Shown: positions 14,567 through 22,440 of the stretch, piece after piece
How the letters are laid out: each line of letters begins with the position of its first letter
How positions within the stretch are numbered: the stretch's first letter is position 1
Assembly (NCBI RefSeq): GCF_017352155.2
Contig: NZ_CP084319.1
Coordinates: 221,491-285,490 of the forward strand
Direction of reading: 5' to 3'
DNA length: 64,000 nt
Source: Haloterrigena alkaliphila
GTDB lineage: Archaea > Halobacteriota > Halobacteria > Halobacteriales > Natrialbaceae
Translations under genes and position numbers: made by a program
Notes under the pieces: model-generated
The model's database searches: none
Seen by the model: the letters and a program-made list of their open reading frames with translations, nothing else
Told to the model about the DNA's origin: nothing

Positions 14567-16591
14567 TCAGATATGTTGCTCAACCGGCTCCAAGGCGTAG
14601 AACTCCTCCAGCTTGTCCCGGCCGGTCAGGTTTGAATCCGCCATCGCCACAATCAGTTGGTAGCTTTCCAGGATTTCAGGAAGCTCCAACAAGAAGTCCG
14701 TAACGTCTGCTGCGTTCTCATCGTCCGGACCATTCCCGTACGGCGAGTCAATCAGCAGCAGTTTGAGCGGAACCGTCTCGCGCTCCTCCTCTAACTCTGC
14801 CAAAACCGTAGTGTGGAAAAGCAGCATATGCAGAAGGAGCTCTGCATCAGTCTGTCCCAACAGTCCTGGCGATCTCTGTGTGTTGTCTGTCCGGTGGATC
14901 GTGTAGCTGTACGAATCGCCTCTGTCGAAGCGGACACCGGTGGCATTGGCAAAGGTGCCGCGTGTGAAGACGTCCAAGAGGGATTCCATCCGTTCTTCCA
15001 GTCTGTTCTTCAACCGTCGACGGGCTTTCTTCCGCTCCTCGGATATAATGCTTTGATAGGACTCCAACGCATCCATCCGCTGCTCCTTCCTCTGTCCTTC
15101 CTCGTCAATTTGGCTCCACTCCCATACCTGCCGGGCAACACCATGCAACGTGCCCTTCTTTGCGTCAATACTGAGCTCAAGAGAAGTGTTCTTGTCCCGC
15201 AAATTTTCGATTTCCTGCTCTACCTTCTCCTTCTCACGCTTGTACTCTGCAAAGCCAGACTGCTCCTCCCGCAATTTTAGGGTTTCAAGCTGGTCTCTCT
15301 TCTCCTCCAGCTCCTCTTCCAAGAACTCGATCTCGCCCTCCAGTGTCCTCTGCCGGCTCTCCAATTCTTCCAGTTCTTCCTGCCTTTTCTCCCGCTCAAC
15401 TACCTCGCCTTCCTCGTCAACCTCAGACACCGTTTCGTAACGGTCATCCGGAGCATCCTTCCCGCAGAGTGGACAGTCGCCGTGGTCGTTGAAACGTTGC
15501 TGCTGCTCCGGGTCAACATCGCGGGTGCAGACCGGACACCGGTTCGGCAGTGAGATCAGCTGTTGGATTTCCTGTAAAGCGGGTGCAATCTCGTCGGTTG
15601 CAGTTTCATCCTTCAACTTAGAGATTTCCTGCTTCACACTCCGGAACTCGTCCTCCTTCTCTTGGAGACGAGACTGAGTATCCGATATCTCATCCTTCAA
15701 ATCGATTTTCTCGGAGAGAGCTGAGTCTGTCTCGCTCTTATCGAGAAGCCGGTCAAGTTCCTCCCGTCTTTCTACCTTCTCAGAAAGCTGGTCCTCCTTC
15801 TCTTGGAGACGAGACTGAGTATCCGATATCTCATCCTTCAAATCGATTTTCTCGGAGAGAGCTGAGTCTGTCTCGCTCTTATCGAGAAGCCGGTCAAGTT
15901 CCTCCCGTCTTTCTACCTTCTCAGAAAGCTGGTCCTCTACCTGTTCCTGCTCCTGCCGCAGCTCCTGGATTTCGTCATTGATCCGTTTAGCCCGCTGCTT
16001 GTACTCCAGCAACCGAGTCTTCGCTTCCTGTTCTTCGTCCTCCAACTTGCACTCCTCAAGTTCACTGCGTATCGCCCTATCCACCTTGGTGAGCTTGATA
16101 CCGAACAGGAGATCGATCAGATCTGTGGCCTCGTCCCAACCATAGAAGCTGCGGAGGTCACCGGAGATAATGCTGAACAAGGAGAATAGGTTGAACCGGT
16201 CGAAACCCTGCTCATACAGCGGTGTGATGCCGATTAAGTCGTCGACTTCTGACTGGGTGCGCTGCTCCGCCTCGCTGTGTTCACTGTCCTCCGGATTTTC
16301 GATGACGTTGGGCTTATTGTAGCCTTCATAGCTCTGATTCCGCTCCATCTCCCGGTGGACTAGGTAGTTGCGGCGGCCCTTCCGCCAGTACCCGTCGGTT
16401 TTTAGCTTCTTGTAGTTCCGGTTGATCGGTCTCGTGATCAATGGATCGTCATTGTCTCTGCCGAATAGGTTGAACCGGGTGGCCTCAATGAAGCTGCTCT
16501 TCCCTTTCGAGTTTCGTCCGTGAATGATGGTGGCCCGGTCAGGAATGGAAACGTCCAACTCATCAATGACTTTGAACCCTTCAATATCCAT
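14567..16591 (-). CDS. SMC/Rad50-like coiled-coil ATPase
   Basis: A 674-residue ATPase. The P-loop HGRNSKGKSS is near residue 27. Long coiled-coil arms (about 190-300 and 370-520) flank a CPVC...CPLCG cysteine pair set (about 335-370) like a zinc hook. A C-terminal Walker B-like LLLIDSPYGNG lies near 630. It resembles Rad50/SMC-type proteins that hold DNA or act in defence systems, but no nuclease partner sits beside it. The ATG at 16591 (MDIEGFKVIDELD) is the first reasonable start. Residues LVSLTR just before it fit the fold, so the true N-terminus may have been cut at the junction with the next gene. A perfect 141-bp tandem repeat sits in the arm. Confidence 0.75.
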   Translation of the reverse strand: MDIEGFKVIDELDVSIPDRATIIHGRNSKGKSSFIEATRFNLFGRDNDDPLITRPINRNYKKLKTDGYWRKGRRNYLVHREMERNQSYEGYNKPNVIENPEDSEHSEAEQRTQSEVDDLIGITPLYEQGFDRFNLFSLFSIISGDLRSFYGWDEATDLIDLLFGIKLTKVDRAIRSELEECKLEDEEQEAKTRLLEYKQRAKRINDEIQELRQEQEQVEDQLSEKVERREELDRLLDKSETDSALSEKIDLKDEISDTQSRLQEKEDQLSEKVERREELDRLLDKSETDSALSEKIDLKDEISDTQSRLQEKEDEFRSVKQEISKLKDETATDEIAPALQEIQQLISLPNRCPVCTRDVDPEQQQRFNDHGDCPLCGKDAPDDRYETVSEVDEEGEVVEREKRQEELEELESRQRTLEGEIEFLEEELEEKRDQLETLKLREEQSGFAEYKREKEKVEQEIENLRDKNTSLELSIDAKKGTLHGVARQVWEWSQIDEEGQRKEQRMDALESYQSIISEERKKARRRLKNRLEERMESLLDVFTRGTFANATGVRFDRGDSYSYTIHRTDNTQRSPGLLGQTDAELLLHMLLFHTTVLAELEEERETVPLKLLLIDSPYGNGPDDENAADVTDFLLELPEILESYQLIVAMADSNLTGRDKLEEFYALEPVEQHI
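15651..15932. repeat. Perfect tandem duplication of 141 bp inside the coiled coil
   Basis: Bases 15651-15791 and 15792-15932 are identical. The unit is 47 codons, so the frame is kept and the coiled-coil arm gains 47 residues (QLSEKVERREELDRLLDKSE is in both copies). Complete identity at the DNA level points to a recent duplication. Confidence 0.95.
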
Positions 16592-16602
16592 TCGGGTCAG
16601 GG

Positions 16603-17338
16603 AGACCAGCTCGTCGCAACACACGGGCATGCCGACCACATCGGCGGCCACGATGCGATCATCGAACACTACGAAACCGAACGTGATGGCATCGGCACAG
16701 CCTACGACTCTGGCGTTGCACACACGAGCCAGACCTACGAGCGATATCTCGACACCATCGAAGACCACGACATCGAACTTCTGGTCGTCGAAGACGGCAA
16801 TCACTTCGAGTTCGGCAACGCGAACGTCGACGTGCTCAACCCGCCCGAAGGAGACTCGGGTTCCGACCTTCACGATAATAGTGTAGCACTCTCCATCGAG
16901 TTCGGTGAGTTCTCTTATCTCACCACCGGCGATGCGGAAACCGCTGCGGAGCAACGAATGGTTGACGAACATGGAGACCAACTCGAGGCAGACGCGTATC
17001 AGGCGGGCCACCACGGTTCGACGACGTCCTCGACAACACCGTTCATGGACCAGGTGACACCGGACGTGGCGATCATCTCGAGTGCGTATGACTCCCAGTA
17101 CGGCCATCCACACGATGAGGTTCTCGAGGACTTCGCTGATCAAGGAATCGAAACGTACTGGACCGCCGTTCACGGCGACGTCGTCCTCACGACTGACGGG
17201 AGCGATGTCGAACTCGAGACGGAACACGAGTTCTCGACTGATGCTGCAGCTCTCCCCGAGGCGAAACCAGATGATGACGACACACAGGCCTCGCTCACCC
17301 ACCCGATTGACGTGCCTACAGCACCACTAGTCGGCTAA
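16603..17338 (+). pseudogene. ComEC/Rec2-type metallo-beta-lactamase-fold protein, 5'-truncated
   Basis: The frame begins abruptly at DQLVATHGHADHIGGHD, which is the middle of a ComEC-like beta-lactamase fold. It continues through NSVALSIEFGEFSYLTTGDAE and HHGSTTSST to a normal C-terminus. The usual secretion signal and the strands before THGHADH are missing. They are replaced by antisense sequence of the SMC-like gene, with the breakpoint at about 16600-16612. An ATG-initiated frame exists from 16520, but its first residues are not homologous. The downstream DUF3006 partner is intact and overlaps by one base. Confidence 0.75.
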
Positions 17339-17613
17339 TGAGTGAGACGTACACCGCGACGCTCGATCGGATCGTCGACGGACAGACAGCGGTGCTCTTG
17401 CTCGAAGAGGACGACGAGACCGTCGACCAACTCGACGTCGCCGTAACGACGTTGCCACCGGAGGCTCAGCACGAAGGGGCAGTTCTCAAGATTTCTGTCG
17501 AAGCAAGCGAACTCTGCGAAGCCGAATACCTTCCTGAAGTCACACAGTCTCGCAAGGAGTCTGCACAGGAGCACCTCGATCGTCTCTCGACGAGGTTATC
17601 GGATCGAGAGTAA
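17338..17613 (+). CDS. DUF3006 domain protein
   Basis: A 91-residue acidic protein. It has the DUF3006 pattern DRIVDGQTAVLLLEEDDE, then a VTTLPPEAQHEGAVL strand. DUF3006 genes commonly follow ComEC-type beta-lactamase-fold genes, and here the ATG overlaps the preceding TAA (TAATG). The role is unknown; it is perhaps a small beta-barrel partner of the extracellular hydrolase. Confidence 0.82.
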   Translation: MSETYTATLDRIVDGQTAVLLLEEDDETVDQLDVAVTTLPPEAQHEGAVLKISVEASELCEAEYLPEVTQSRKESAQEHLDRLSTRLSDRE

Positions 17614-17618
17614 CAAAT

Positions 17619-18062
17619 TCAGTCCGTAATTGTTCCCTCAACCCTTGCAGGGAGTCGCTGCAGGCAGGTTTCCAGAAAACTCAGGGGCGCTTCCGCCTCG
17701 AGGTGTCCAGGTTCGTGGATTAGTTCCTCATCAGTCTCGATCTGGAAGTGAGTTGTCCCAAGGTCTTCGTGGTCGTCATCTTTGTGCCATCCCAGACTGA
17801 CTGCATCGTCGGCCCACTGCACACGCTGGACATCAGTACCAGCACGGGGACGCCAGGCAACCTCAAAAGTAGTCTGTTTTCGTGGAAATTCTTTCCCTAA
17901 GAACATCTCAGTATCAACGTCGGCAACAACAGATCGAGGACGGAGTCGTGATGGTCGATACTGGACGTTGGAAAAACCAGGTTCTTTCTCGAGGCGTTCT
18001 TTGATCCGACGAAGTCCTTCGCGCCGAGTGAATCCTCGGCCGCCAGCAAGAAACAGTACCAT
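17619..18062 (-). CDS. TumE-like toxin-antitoxin family protein (second pair)
   Basis: A 147-residue protein with the segment GWHKDDDHEDLGTTHFQ, typical of a TumE-like/DUF7718 group. I chose the ATG at 18062 (MVLFLAGGRG), which follows the partner's stop by seven bases. A longer start at 18128 would overlap the partner by 59 bp. It is probably a toxin-like effector with its regulator upstream, as in the pair at 10807-11795. Confidence 0.68.
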   Translation of the reverse strand: MVLFLAGGRGFTRREGLRRIKERLEKEPGFSNVQYRPSRLRPRSVVADVDTEMFLGKEFPRKQTTFEVAWRPRAGTDVQRVQWADDAVSLGWHKDDDHEDLGTTHFQIETDEELIHEPGHLEAEAPLSFLETCLQRLPARVEGTITD

Positions 18063-18069
18063 CTGTTTG

Positions 18070-18624
18070 TTAGCCTTCTTGCGGGAGCGTCCCTGTGCCA
18101 ATCTCCCCGATACGCGGATCTGCGTCAAGCTTCGTCAGTGAACTCTGCAGGCTGATGGCAAGCTGAAGCGCTTCCCGTACCTGGATGTTGTACTCCCATT
18201 CCTCGATAGTCTCGAGGCGCTCACGTCGATCGCTGGACGACAGATCCTCACGTCCAATACTCCGGCGAAGTTCTTCGAGTGACTCGACGTCGTACGCTGC
18301 TTTCCACGAGTCGATTTCGTCACCGATTGCACGCAATTCATTGGTGAGTTCGTCTACAGACTGTTCTTCAGCGAGGGTGCGGACTTCGCGCAGGAATTGC
18401 GTGATGTCGTCTGGCTTGTAGCACATACCGTCAGCTGTTTCGACGACCTCGAGGTCGCCCTGATCGGCCATGCGATCGAGATATTTGGCAGCCGTATCCC
18501 TCGAGACATCCGCCTCTTCGGCAATCCAGCCAGCATTTTGTGGCGTCGTTCGAGTCAACGCAACATGCCTGACGCGGTCAGCAGCGTCCATCTCCGCTGG
18601 CCATGCACGTGATTGATCGCTCAT
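18070..18624 (-). CDS. DUF7342-like winged-helix partner of the second TumE-like gene
   Basis: This 184-residue protein has an N-terminal winged helix (about 25-85, NAGWIAEEADVSRDTAAKYLDR) and a helical C-terminal part with LEELRRSIGRE. It has the same layout as the regulator at 11256. The predicted role is antitoxin or autorepressor. The two pairs are divergent in sequence, suggesting separate acquisition rather than local duplication. Confidence 0.72.
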   Translation of the reverse strand: MSDQSRAWPAEMDAADRVRHVALTRTTPQNAGWIAEEADVSRDTAAKYLDRMADQGDLEVVETADGMCYKPDDITQFLREVRTLAEEQSVDELTNELRAIGDEIDSWKAAYDVESLEELRRSIGREDLSSSDRRERLETIEEWEYNIQVREALQLAISLQSSLTKLDADPRIGEIGTGTLPQEG

Positions 18625-18689
18625 TGGTCCCTGTAGAGTTGCCTTGGACTAATAGTTTGGCATGCTTCCGAATTATTTCGTATCTCTCG

Positions 18690-19124
18690 CTAAGGAAGTT
18701 GTCTGATCGGTTTGAGCACGAAACAGTCACGTCGACACGTTGCATCGAAATCCGGATCTGATGTCTCTGGCCGAGATCGTGCCAACCTGTTCACGAACTC
18801 TGTTCGAAGTTCCTCCCGACCGAGTGTCTCGGTATGCCAACCAACTCGAGCATCGTAGTGATACTTTAAGAAGACCTCTCCTCGAGGATTCTCTGCGGTA
18901 TACTGTGTGCGTTTGGTGCCCCAGAGATGTGACGACCGGTACTCGGCAGCGAGGCCTTCATGTGTGAGTTCGATCAGAACCCACTCCACGTACGAGACGA
19001 TCGAGACTCTGCTACGGTCGTTTGGAACAGAGAGGTGTCGACGAGTCTCCCGTGACGTGGCCGTTATCTCTCGAGGCGTCTTGTAGCCGACTCCCGGTTT
19101 CGGTGTTGGTGGTTCAGAACTCAT
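18690..19124 (-). CDS. Conserved-looking hypothetical protein
   Basis: A 144-residue protein with a central SYVEWVLIELTHEGLAAEY helix and FLKYHYDARVGWHTE strands. I do not recognise the family and see no catalytic motif or membrane helix. Codon bias and the intact frame support a real gene. It is preceded by a hairpin leader (19149-19176) like those of three other genes of the island. Confidence 0.6.
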   Translation of the reverse strand: MSSEPPTPKPGVGYKTPREITATSRETRRHLSVPNDRSRVSIVSYVEWVLIELTHEGLAAEYRSSHLWGTKRTQYTAENPRGEVFLKYHYDARVGWHTETLGREELRTEFVNRLARSRPETSDPDFDATCRRDCFVLKPIRQLP

Positions 19125-19148
19125 AGTCAGTGAGGGGAGTCTATGATT

Positions 19149-19176
19149 CCCCTCACCCCTTCGGGGATGAGAAAAC
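19149..19176 (-). promoter_or_regulatory. Hairpin leader, copy 2
   Basis: In gene sense it reads GTTTTCTCATCCCC-GAA-GGGGTGAGGGG. It has the T-run, stem and GGGTGA core, placed about 24 bp before the start at 19124. The loop differs (GAAGGGG in place of AATGGGT). Confidence 0.4.
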
Positions 19177-19275
19177 GTCCTGGTAAGCAGCGAAATTGCT
19201 CGAGTAATTGTTCTCCTCGGGAGTTACCCCACGCATCGACAGGTGATTTCACTTGTGGGGTAACTATCTGGAAGA

Positions 19276-19638
19276 TCATCTTCGCCGCCACAATCGCTGC
19301 ATCCGTGTTCGCAGTGATGACGACCCTTTATCTTTCTCGGAGGGTGGCTCAGTGGTATCCTTGAGGTCGCTCTCTTGCTGTTCAACGATCGATCGCAACT
19401 GCTGGCGCTCTGCTGTGAGTTGTTCGATCTGGTCACGTTGGTTAGCAATGATCTGCTCCAACTCGTCGATACGGGCCTCGAGAAGATCGTTCTTTTCCTC
19501 GAGATATACTCGATCAATCCCTTCAGAGCCCGGTTCTGCAATAGCTCCCTCGGGAGTCAAAGTAGTATCTGTATCAGTATTAGCAGCATCCACTGACGTC
19601 TCTCCAGTGAACCGCCTCGGGGTCAAGCCCCGAGGCAC
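19276..19638 (-). CDS. Coiled-coil protein with an IS-derived N-terminus
   Basis: A 120-residue product whose residues from about 48 to 95 form a coiled coil (LEEKNDLLEARIDELEQII). The first ten residues (MPRGLTPRRF) are translated from the 48-bp solo IS element at 19607-19654. No alternative start is clear, so this is either a truncated C-terminal half of a longer protein or a gene that has borrowed a start from the insertion. Function is unknown. Confidence 0.45.
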   Translation of the reverse strand: MPRGLTPRRFTGETSVDAANTDTDTTLTPEGAIAEPGSEGIDRVYLEEKNDLLEARIDELEQIIANQRDQIEQLTAERQQLRSIVEQQESDLKDTTEPPSEKDKGSSSLRTRMQRLWRRR

Positions 19639-19654
19639 TCGGCCTGCTCAGCCT
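19607..19654 (-). mobile_element. 48-bp solo hairpin of the IS at 7140 (copy A)
   Basis: In element sense it reads AGGCTGAGCAGGCC to the hairpin GCCTCGGGG-CTTGA-CCCCGAGG, then CGGTTCAC. It lies directly after TCTAC (complement, 19655-19659). It has the left outer end, one hairpin and the right outer end of the full 1980-bp element, with everything between lost. Confidence 0.9.
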
Positions 19655-19742
19655 GTAGAACCGCTATCGCTCCGGTCTCAGCGTTCCGGTACTTGAGTGT
19701 GGTCGTCCGGCTCTCCCGTCGCCAGTTAGTGATTCGGGGCAT
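19655..19742 (-). pseudogene. N-terminal fragment of a small haloarchaeal protein
   Basis: Twenty-nine codons read MPRITNWRRESRTTTLKY, then RNAETGAIAVL, a beginning I recognise from short haloarchaeal accessory proteins. The frame then runs into the 48-bp element and stops. Removing the element does not restore a longer homologous frame, so the gene was truncated by another event as well. Confidence 0.5.
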
Positions 19743-19748
19743 AGTCGA

Positions 19749-20240
19749 TCAGAAGTGGACGTCCGCGGGCACAATCCAGAGATCCTCACTTTCCTCAAGG
19801 AATCGATCCAACTGCTCGCGATGCCGGATGCCGTTCGCGTATTCGTTGTAGAGGAAGATCGTCGGTCCGTCGTACGCGCCGACCTGGTGGAACGCGTGCC
19901 GAGCAAGGCTCTCATCGCGCATGATATCCTCGCTGGAGAGCTCGTCAAGTGCCTCTCTCACTTGGTCGAGATTACGCTCGAACTCCGCTTTCGTTGCTTC
20001 CCATCCACGCTCGAGCAGTTCTTGCCCTTTCTCGGAATCGACGACCGCCGCAATCGGGAGGTCGCCCCACCGCGCTTTGCCTGCAACGGTTGTGTCCTCG
20101 TCGTCGAAGGTGACGAAGTAGTCAAACACAGCGCAGGCGTGTGGATTGGCGCCGACCAATCGCTCGAACACCGCCTTTCCGGTGGATAGCGCTTCGTTTT
20201 CTGTCGATGCCTCTACCAGCGCGTAAATTACCATATGCAT
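19749..20240 (-). CDS. Hypothetical protein, paralogue of the IS-interrupted gene
   Basis: A 163-residue protein (ATG at 20240; 20234 is also good) starting MVIYALVEASTENEALS. It shares LVEAST, the ARWGDLP/DKWPSLP segment, FLYNEYANG and LWIVPADVHF with the gene split by the IS at 7140-9119, but it lacks the zinc ribbons. I do not recognise a catalytic motif. A strong hairpin leader lies 57 bp upstream (20297). Confidence 0.65.
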   Translation of the reverse strand: MHMVIYALVEASTENEALSTGKAVFERLVGANPHACAVFDYFVTFDDEDTTVAGKARWGDLPIAAVVDSEKGQELLERGWEATKAEFERNLDQVREALDELSSEDIMRDESLARHAFHQVGAYDGPTIFLYNEYANGIRHREQLDRFLEESEDLWIVPADVHF

Positions 20241-20296
20241 CTCGAACACCTCGAAGCGCCGACGCACCGGGACCCGTCGTTCGCTCACCCCGTACT

Positions 20297-20327
20297 GCGC
20301 CGGCACCCATCGCCGGCGCAGAAAAAC
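20297..20327 (-). promoter_or_regulatory. Hairpin leader, copy 3
   Basis: In gene sense it reads GTTTTTC-TGCGCCGGC-GATGGGT-GCCGGCGCA, a nine-base-pair stem holding a GATGGGT loop, upstream of the gene starting at 20240. The stem sequence differs from copy 1 but the loop and T-run are kept. Confidence 0.5.
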
Positions 20328-20348
20328 CACTCTCGGCACTTTCCTCTC

Positions 20349-20771
20349 TCAGGGGTCGTCCGCACGCTCGACGGTGATGGTCAGATCCCCAGATTCGTAG
20401 TTGGCCTCGAATGCGACCGAGAACCCATCCGACTCGTACGCCGCGTGGTAGGTTCGATGCAGTTCGAGCGAGCCGATTGCCTTGAAATGGAAGAATGCGG
20501 CTGCGGTGTAGGGCTTGCTGGCGGTCTCGATCTGGGTCTCCACCGAGGCTGGGAGTGCGATCTGTGGTGTGTCGGTGTCAATACTGGCTGCGAACTCACG
20601 TGCTTCGTCGACGGTCGCTTGCGAGTGCGCTGGCGTTTGGCCCGTCAGCACGTTCACCGGTGTCTCCGTTTCGTCGGTGAATAGGACGTCTTCGAAGGTG
20701 TGCGTTCCCAAGATTGCCTCGGGGCTCAACTCGCAGTCGTGGAACGGATCGTCGGCTGGTTGCTCGGTCAT
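20349..20771 (-). CDS. Hypothetical acidic protein
   Basis: A 140-residue protein with the acidic composition of haloarchaeal cytosolic proteins. Segments include FEDVLFTDETETPVNVL and FHFKAIGSLELHRTYHAAYE. No recognisable domain, signal or membrane helix. It is intact, well placed and preceded by a hairpin leader 19 bp upstream. Confidence 0.6.
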   Translation of the reverse strand: MTEQPADDPFHDCELSPEAILGTHTFEDVLFTDETETPVNVLTGQTPAHSQATVDEAREFAASIDTDTPQIALPASVETQIETASKPYTAAAFFHFKAIGSLELHRTYHAAYESDGFSVAFEANYESGDLTITVERADDP

Positions 20772-20789
20772 GGAATCACGAGCCCACGT

Positions 20790-20820
20790 AGGGGCTCACC
20801 CATTCCTGCCCCTGAAAAAA
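20790..20820 (-). promoter_or_regulatory. Hairpin leader, copy 4
   Basis: In gene sense it reads TTTTTTC-AGGGGC-AGGAATGGGTGA-GCCCCT, a six-base-pair stem with a loop containing AATGGGTGA, 19 bp before the start at 20771. Confidence 0.5.
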
Positions 20821-20846
20821 CAGCAGTTGCCACGAAGCAGACCGAC

Positions 20847-21134
20847 CTAGGAGTGGTTCAGGCTCGCTTTCTCGAGGGGTGATTCGCCAGTTGGGATAAG
20901 TAGCTCCTGTCGGTCTCCGATCCGCTCGGCCAGCTTTCGTTTCAGATACTGCCTCGCCGTCGATAGCGTGAATACGCCTTTGTCGATCATGTCGCCGACG
21001 ACGTCTTTGAGGGCCGTGAACTGTCCCTGCAGGTGGCCGTCGCCGACCGGCTCGCCATCGTACCAGCGCACGGTCGCGAGCGCTCCGTTCCCGACTGTCT
21101 CTCCCTGTTCGACTGTACTGAGCTTCGACAGCAA
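20847..21134 (-). CDS. C-terminal part of an unrecognised protein
   Basis: Ninety-five residues read as a plausible acidic protein end (WYDGEPVGDGHLQGQFTALK, then STARQYLKRKLAERIGD). Similarity-bearing sequence of a TauE/SafE gene begins right upstream, so the 5' part of this gene appears to be missing. Treat it as a partial gene at the right edge of the accessory island. Confidence 0.4.
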   Translation of the reverse strand: MLSKLSTVEQGETVGNGALATVRWYDGEPVGDGHLQGQFTALKDVVGDMIDKGVFTLSTARQYLKRKLAERIGDRQELLIPTGESPLEKASLNHS

Positions 21135-21149
21135 GGACGACAGGGAGTC

Positions 21150-21420
21150 TGCTCACACCGAGATTCGCAAGTCCGAAATCAGCGAGTACGAGTAGTGTTC
21201 GTTTACCGAGTTCAATACCGATCGTCGTCCCAACGATCAACAGAACGCCGAGTCGATAGTCGACATGATCGAGATCGCGGTGAGCGAGAGTAGCAACGAG
21301 CGAGGTCCAGAATACGAACGCAAGACCAGTTCCGACGGCAGTGGGTGCGGAATGACCACTCCCCGGTGGGCTGGCCGTGCCGTCGCCCCGAACGAACTCC
21401 GGCTCCTTCGTCGTCGACAC
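21150..21420 (-). pseudogene. TauE/SafE permease fragment at the island edge
   Basis: The frame reads GTGLAFVFWTSLVATLAHRD, then HVDYRLGVLLIVGTT and IGIELGKRTL. It aligns with residues about 50-110 of the intact SafE at 43220 (GSGMAFVFGTATIATLKHRD, DYKLGGLMIVGTT). The N-terminus is out of frame and everything after LANLGVS is replaced by island sequence. The breakpoint is at about 21135-21165. Confidence 0.75.
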
Positions 21421-21424
21421 CGTT

Positions 21425-22129
21425 TCAACGATGTCGGCCGATTTCCGCCTCGTGGAGTTCGTCCTCGGCTTTCCACGTTCGCGGTCGAACCGTGACGAAC
21501 ACCGCGAGGAGGTAGCACGCGGCGACCGTCGCAGAGACGAGGAGACCCGGAATCTCGCCGATGGCGGCGCTTTCGGGCCAGGATTGGCTGGCGAACGCCG
21601 TGATGCGGACGACCCACGCGCCCAGAATTATCGTATACAGGAGCAGGTAGATCCGCCGCAGGCGATGGGCGATCGCCTCTCCGGCGGAAATCTTGATCGC
21701 GGGCCGTCGGTAGTCCTGGCTCAATTTCTCGCGCCACGACGGGTCTTCGAGGCCGGCGGAGGGGTCGAGCCCGTATGCGAAGACGTTCTTCTGGAGCGTT
21801 CGGACGCGCCCGCGCCAGATGTCGTACCCGCGGTAACGACGGGCCTCGATGATCAGGAACGCGGTCACCGCCGCTGCACCCAACAACACGACGTAGTGGG
21901 GATTGTTCCGACTCGAGAACGACCACGTGAGGATTGCGCTCATCACGACGATCGCCCAGTACGTCGTCTGGTCGAGCCGTTCTCGCCAGAACTTCATCCG
22001 GTGAATCTCGCCGCGGTAGAGGTGGGCCATGGCAGAACTCGGTCCCATATCTTCGTCCAGGAGGCCCGCGCCTATCTCGCGGTGTTCTGCGTCGTTCGGA
22101 TCGACGTCTTTCGTCGACTCTCTGTCCAT
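21425..22129 (-). CDS. DUF2270 integral membrane protein
   Basis: A 234-residue protein (ATG at 22129; the frame is open upstream but non-homologous). A cytosolic N-terminus (NDAEHREIGAGLLDEDMG) is followed by the family motif MAHLYRGEIHRMKFWRERLDQTT. Two helix pairs follow (about 75-120 and 165-220). DUF2270 proteins are common in haloarchaea and have no assigned function. It is the intact counterpart of the broken copy at 3017. Confidence 0.85.
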   Translation of the reverse strand: MDRESTKDVDPNDAEHREIGAGLLDEDMGPSSAMAHLYRGEIHRMKFWRERLDQTTYWAIVVMSAILTWSFSSRNNPHYVVLLGAAAVTAFLIIEARRYRGYDIWRGRVRTLQKNVFAYGLDPSAGLEDPSWREKLSQDYRRPAIKISAGEAIAHRLRRIYLLLYTIILGAWVVRITAFASQSWPESAAIGEIPGLLVSATVAACYLLAVFVTVRPRTWKAEDELHEAEIGRHR

Positions 22130-22440
22130 CGTTGTCGATTGTTCTCGAGCGACGACGAAAAACGAGGCGAATTCCGCCGCGTGGTTCGGTCCAACTGACC
22201 GTTCCCATCCGCTCGCGGTCTTCCTTCCGCCACAAACTGGTCGTCTGGCGATCCGTCGGCTGCGCGGTTTTCGGGTCGAGTACGGGTTCCGCTCGCGCGG
22301 ATCCCGATTCTCAGTCGGGAAGAACGAGGACTCGAGTATGTCCCGTAGCGACACGTCTGTCGTAGTGATACACATGAATTTCGGAGTGACCGGTCGTCTC
22401 GTCGCCGCCCGTCTCGCGACCATTCTGGTCGTCACCGTCA

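Noticed and set aside
16592..17302. Long N-terminal extension of the SMC-like frame to about 911 residues
   Set aside because: This part is antisense to the ComEC-type gene, which shows clear homology on the plus strand. The P-loop family normally starts near 16591.
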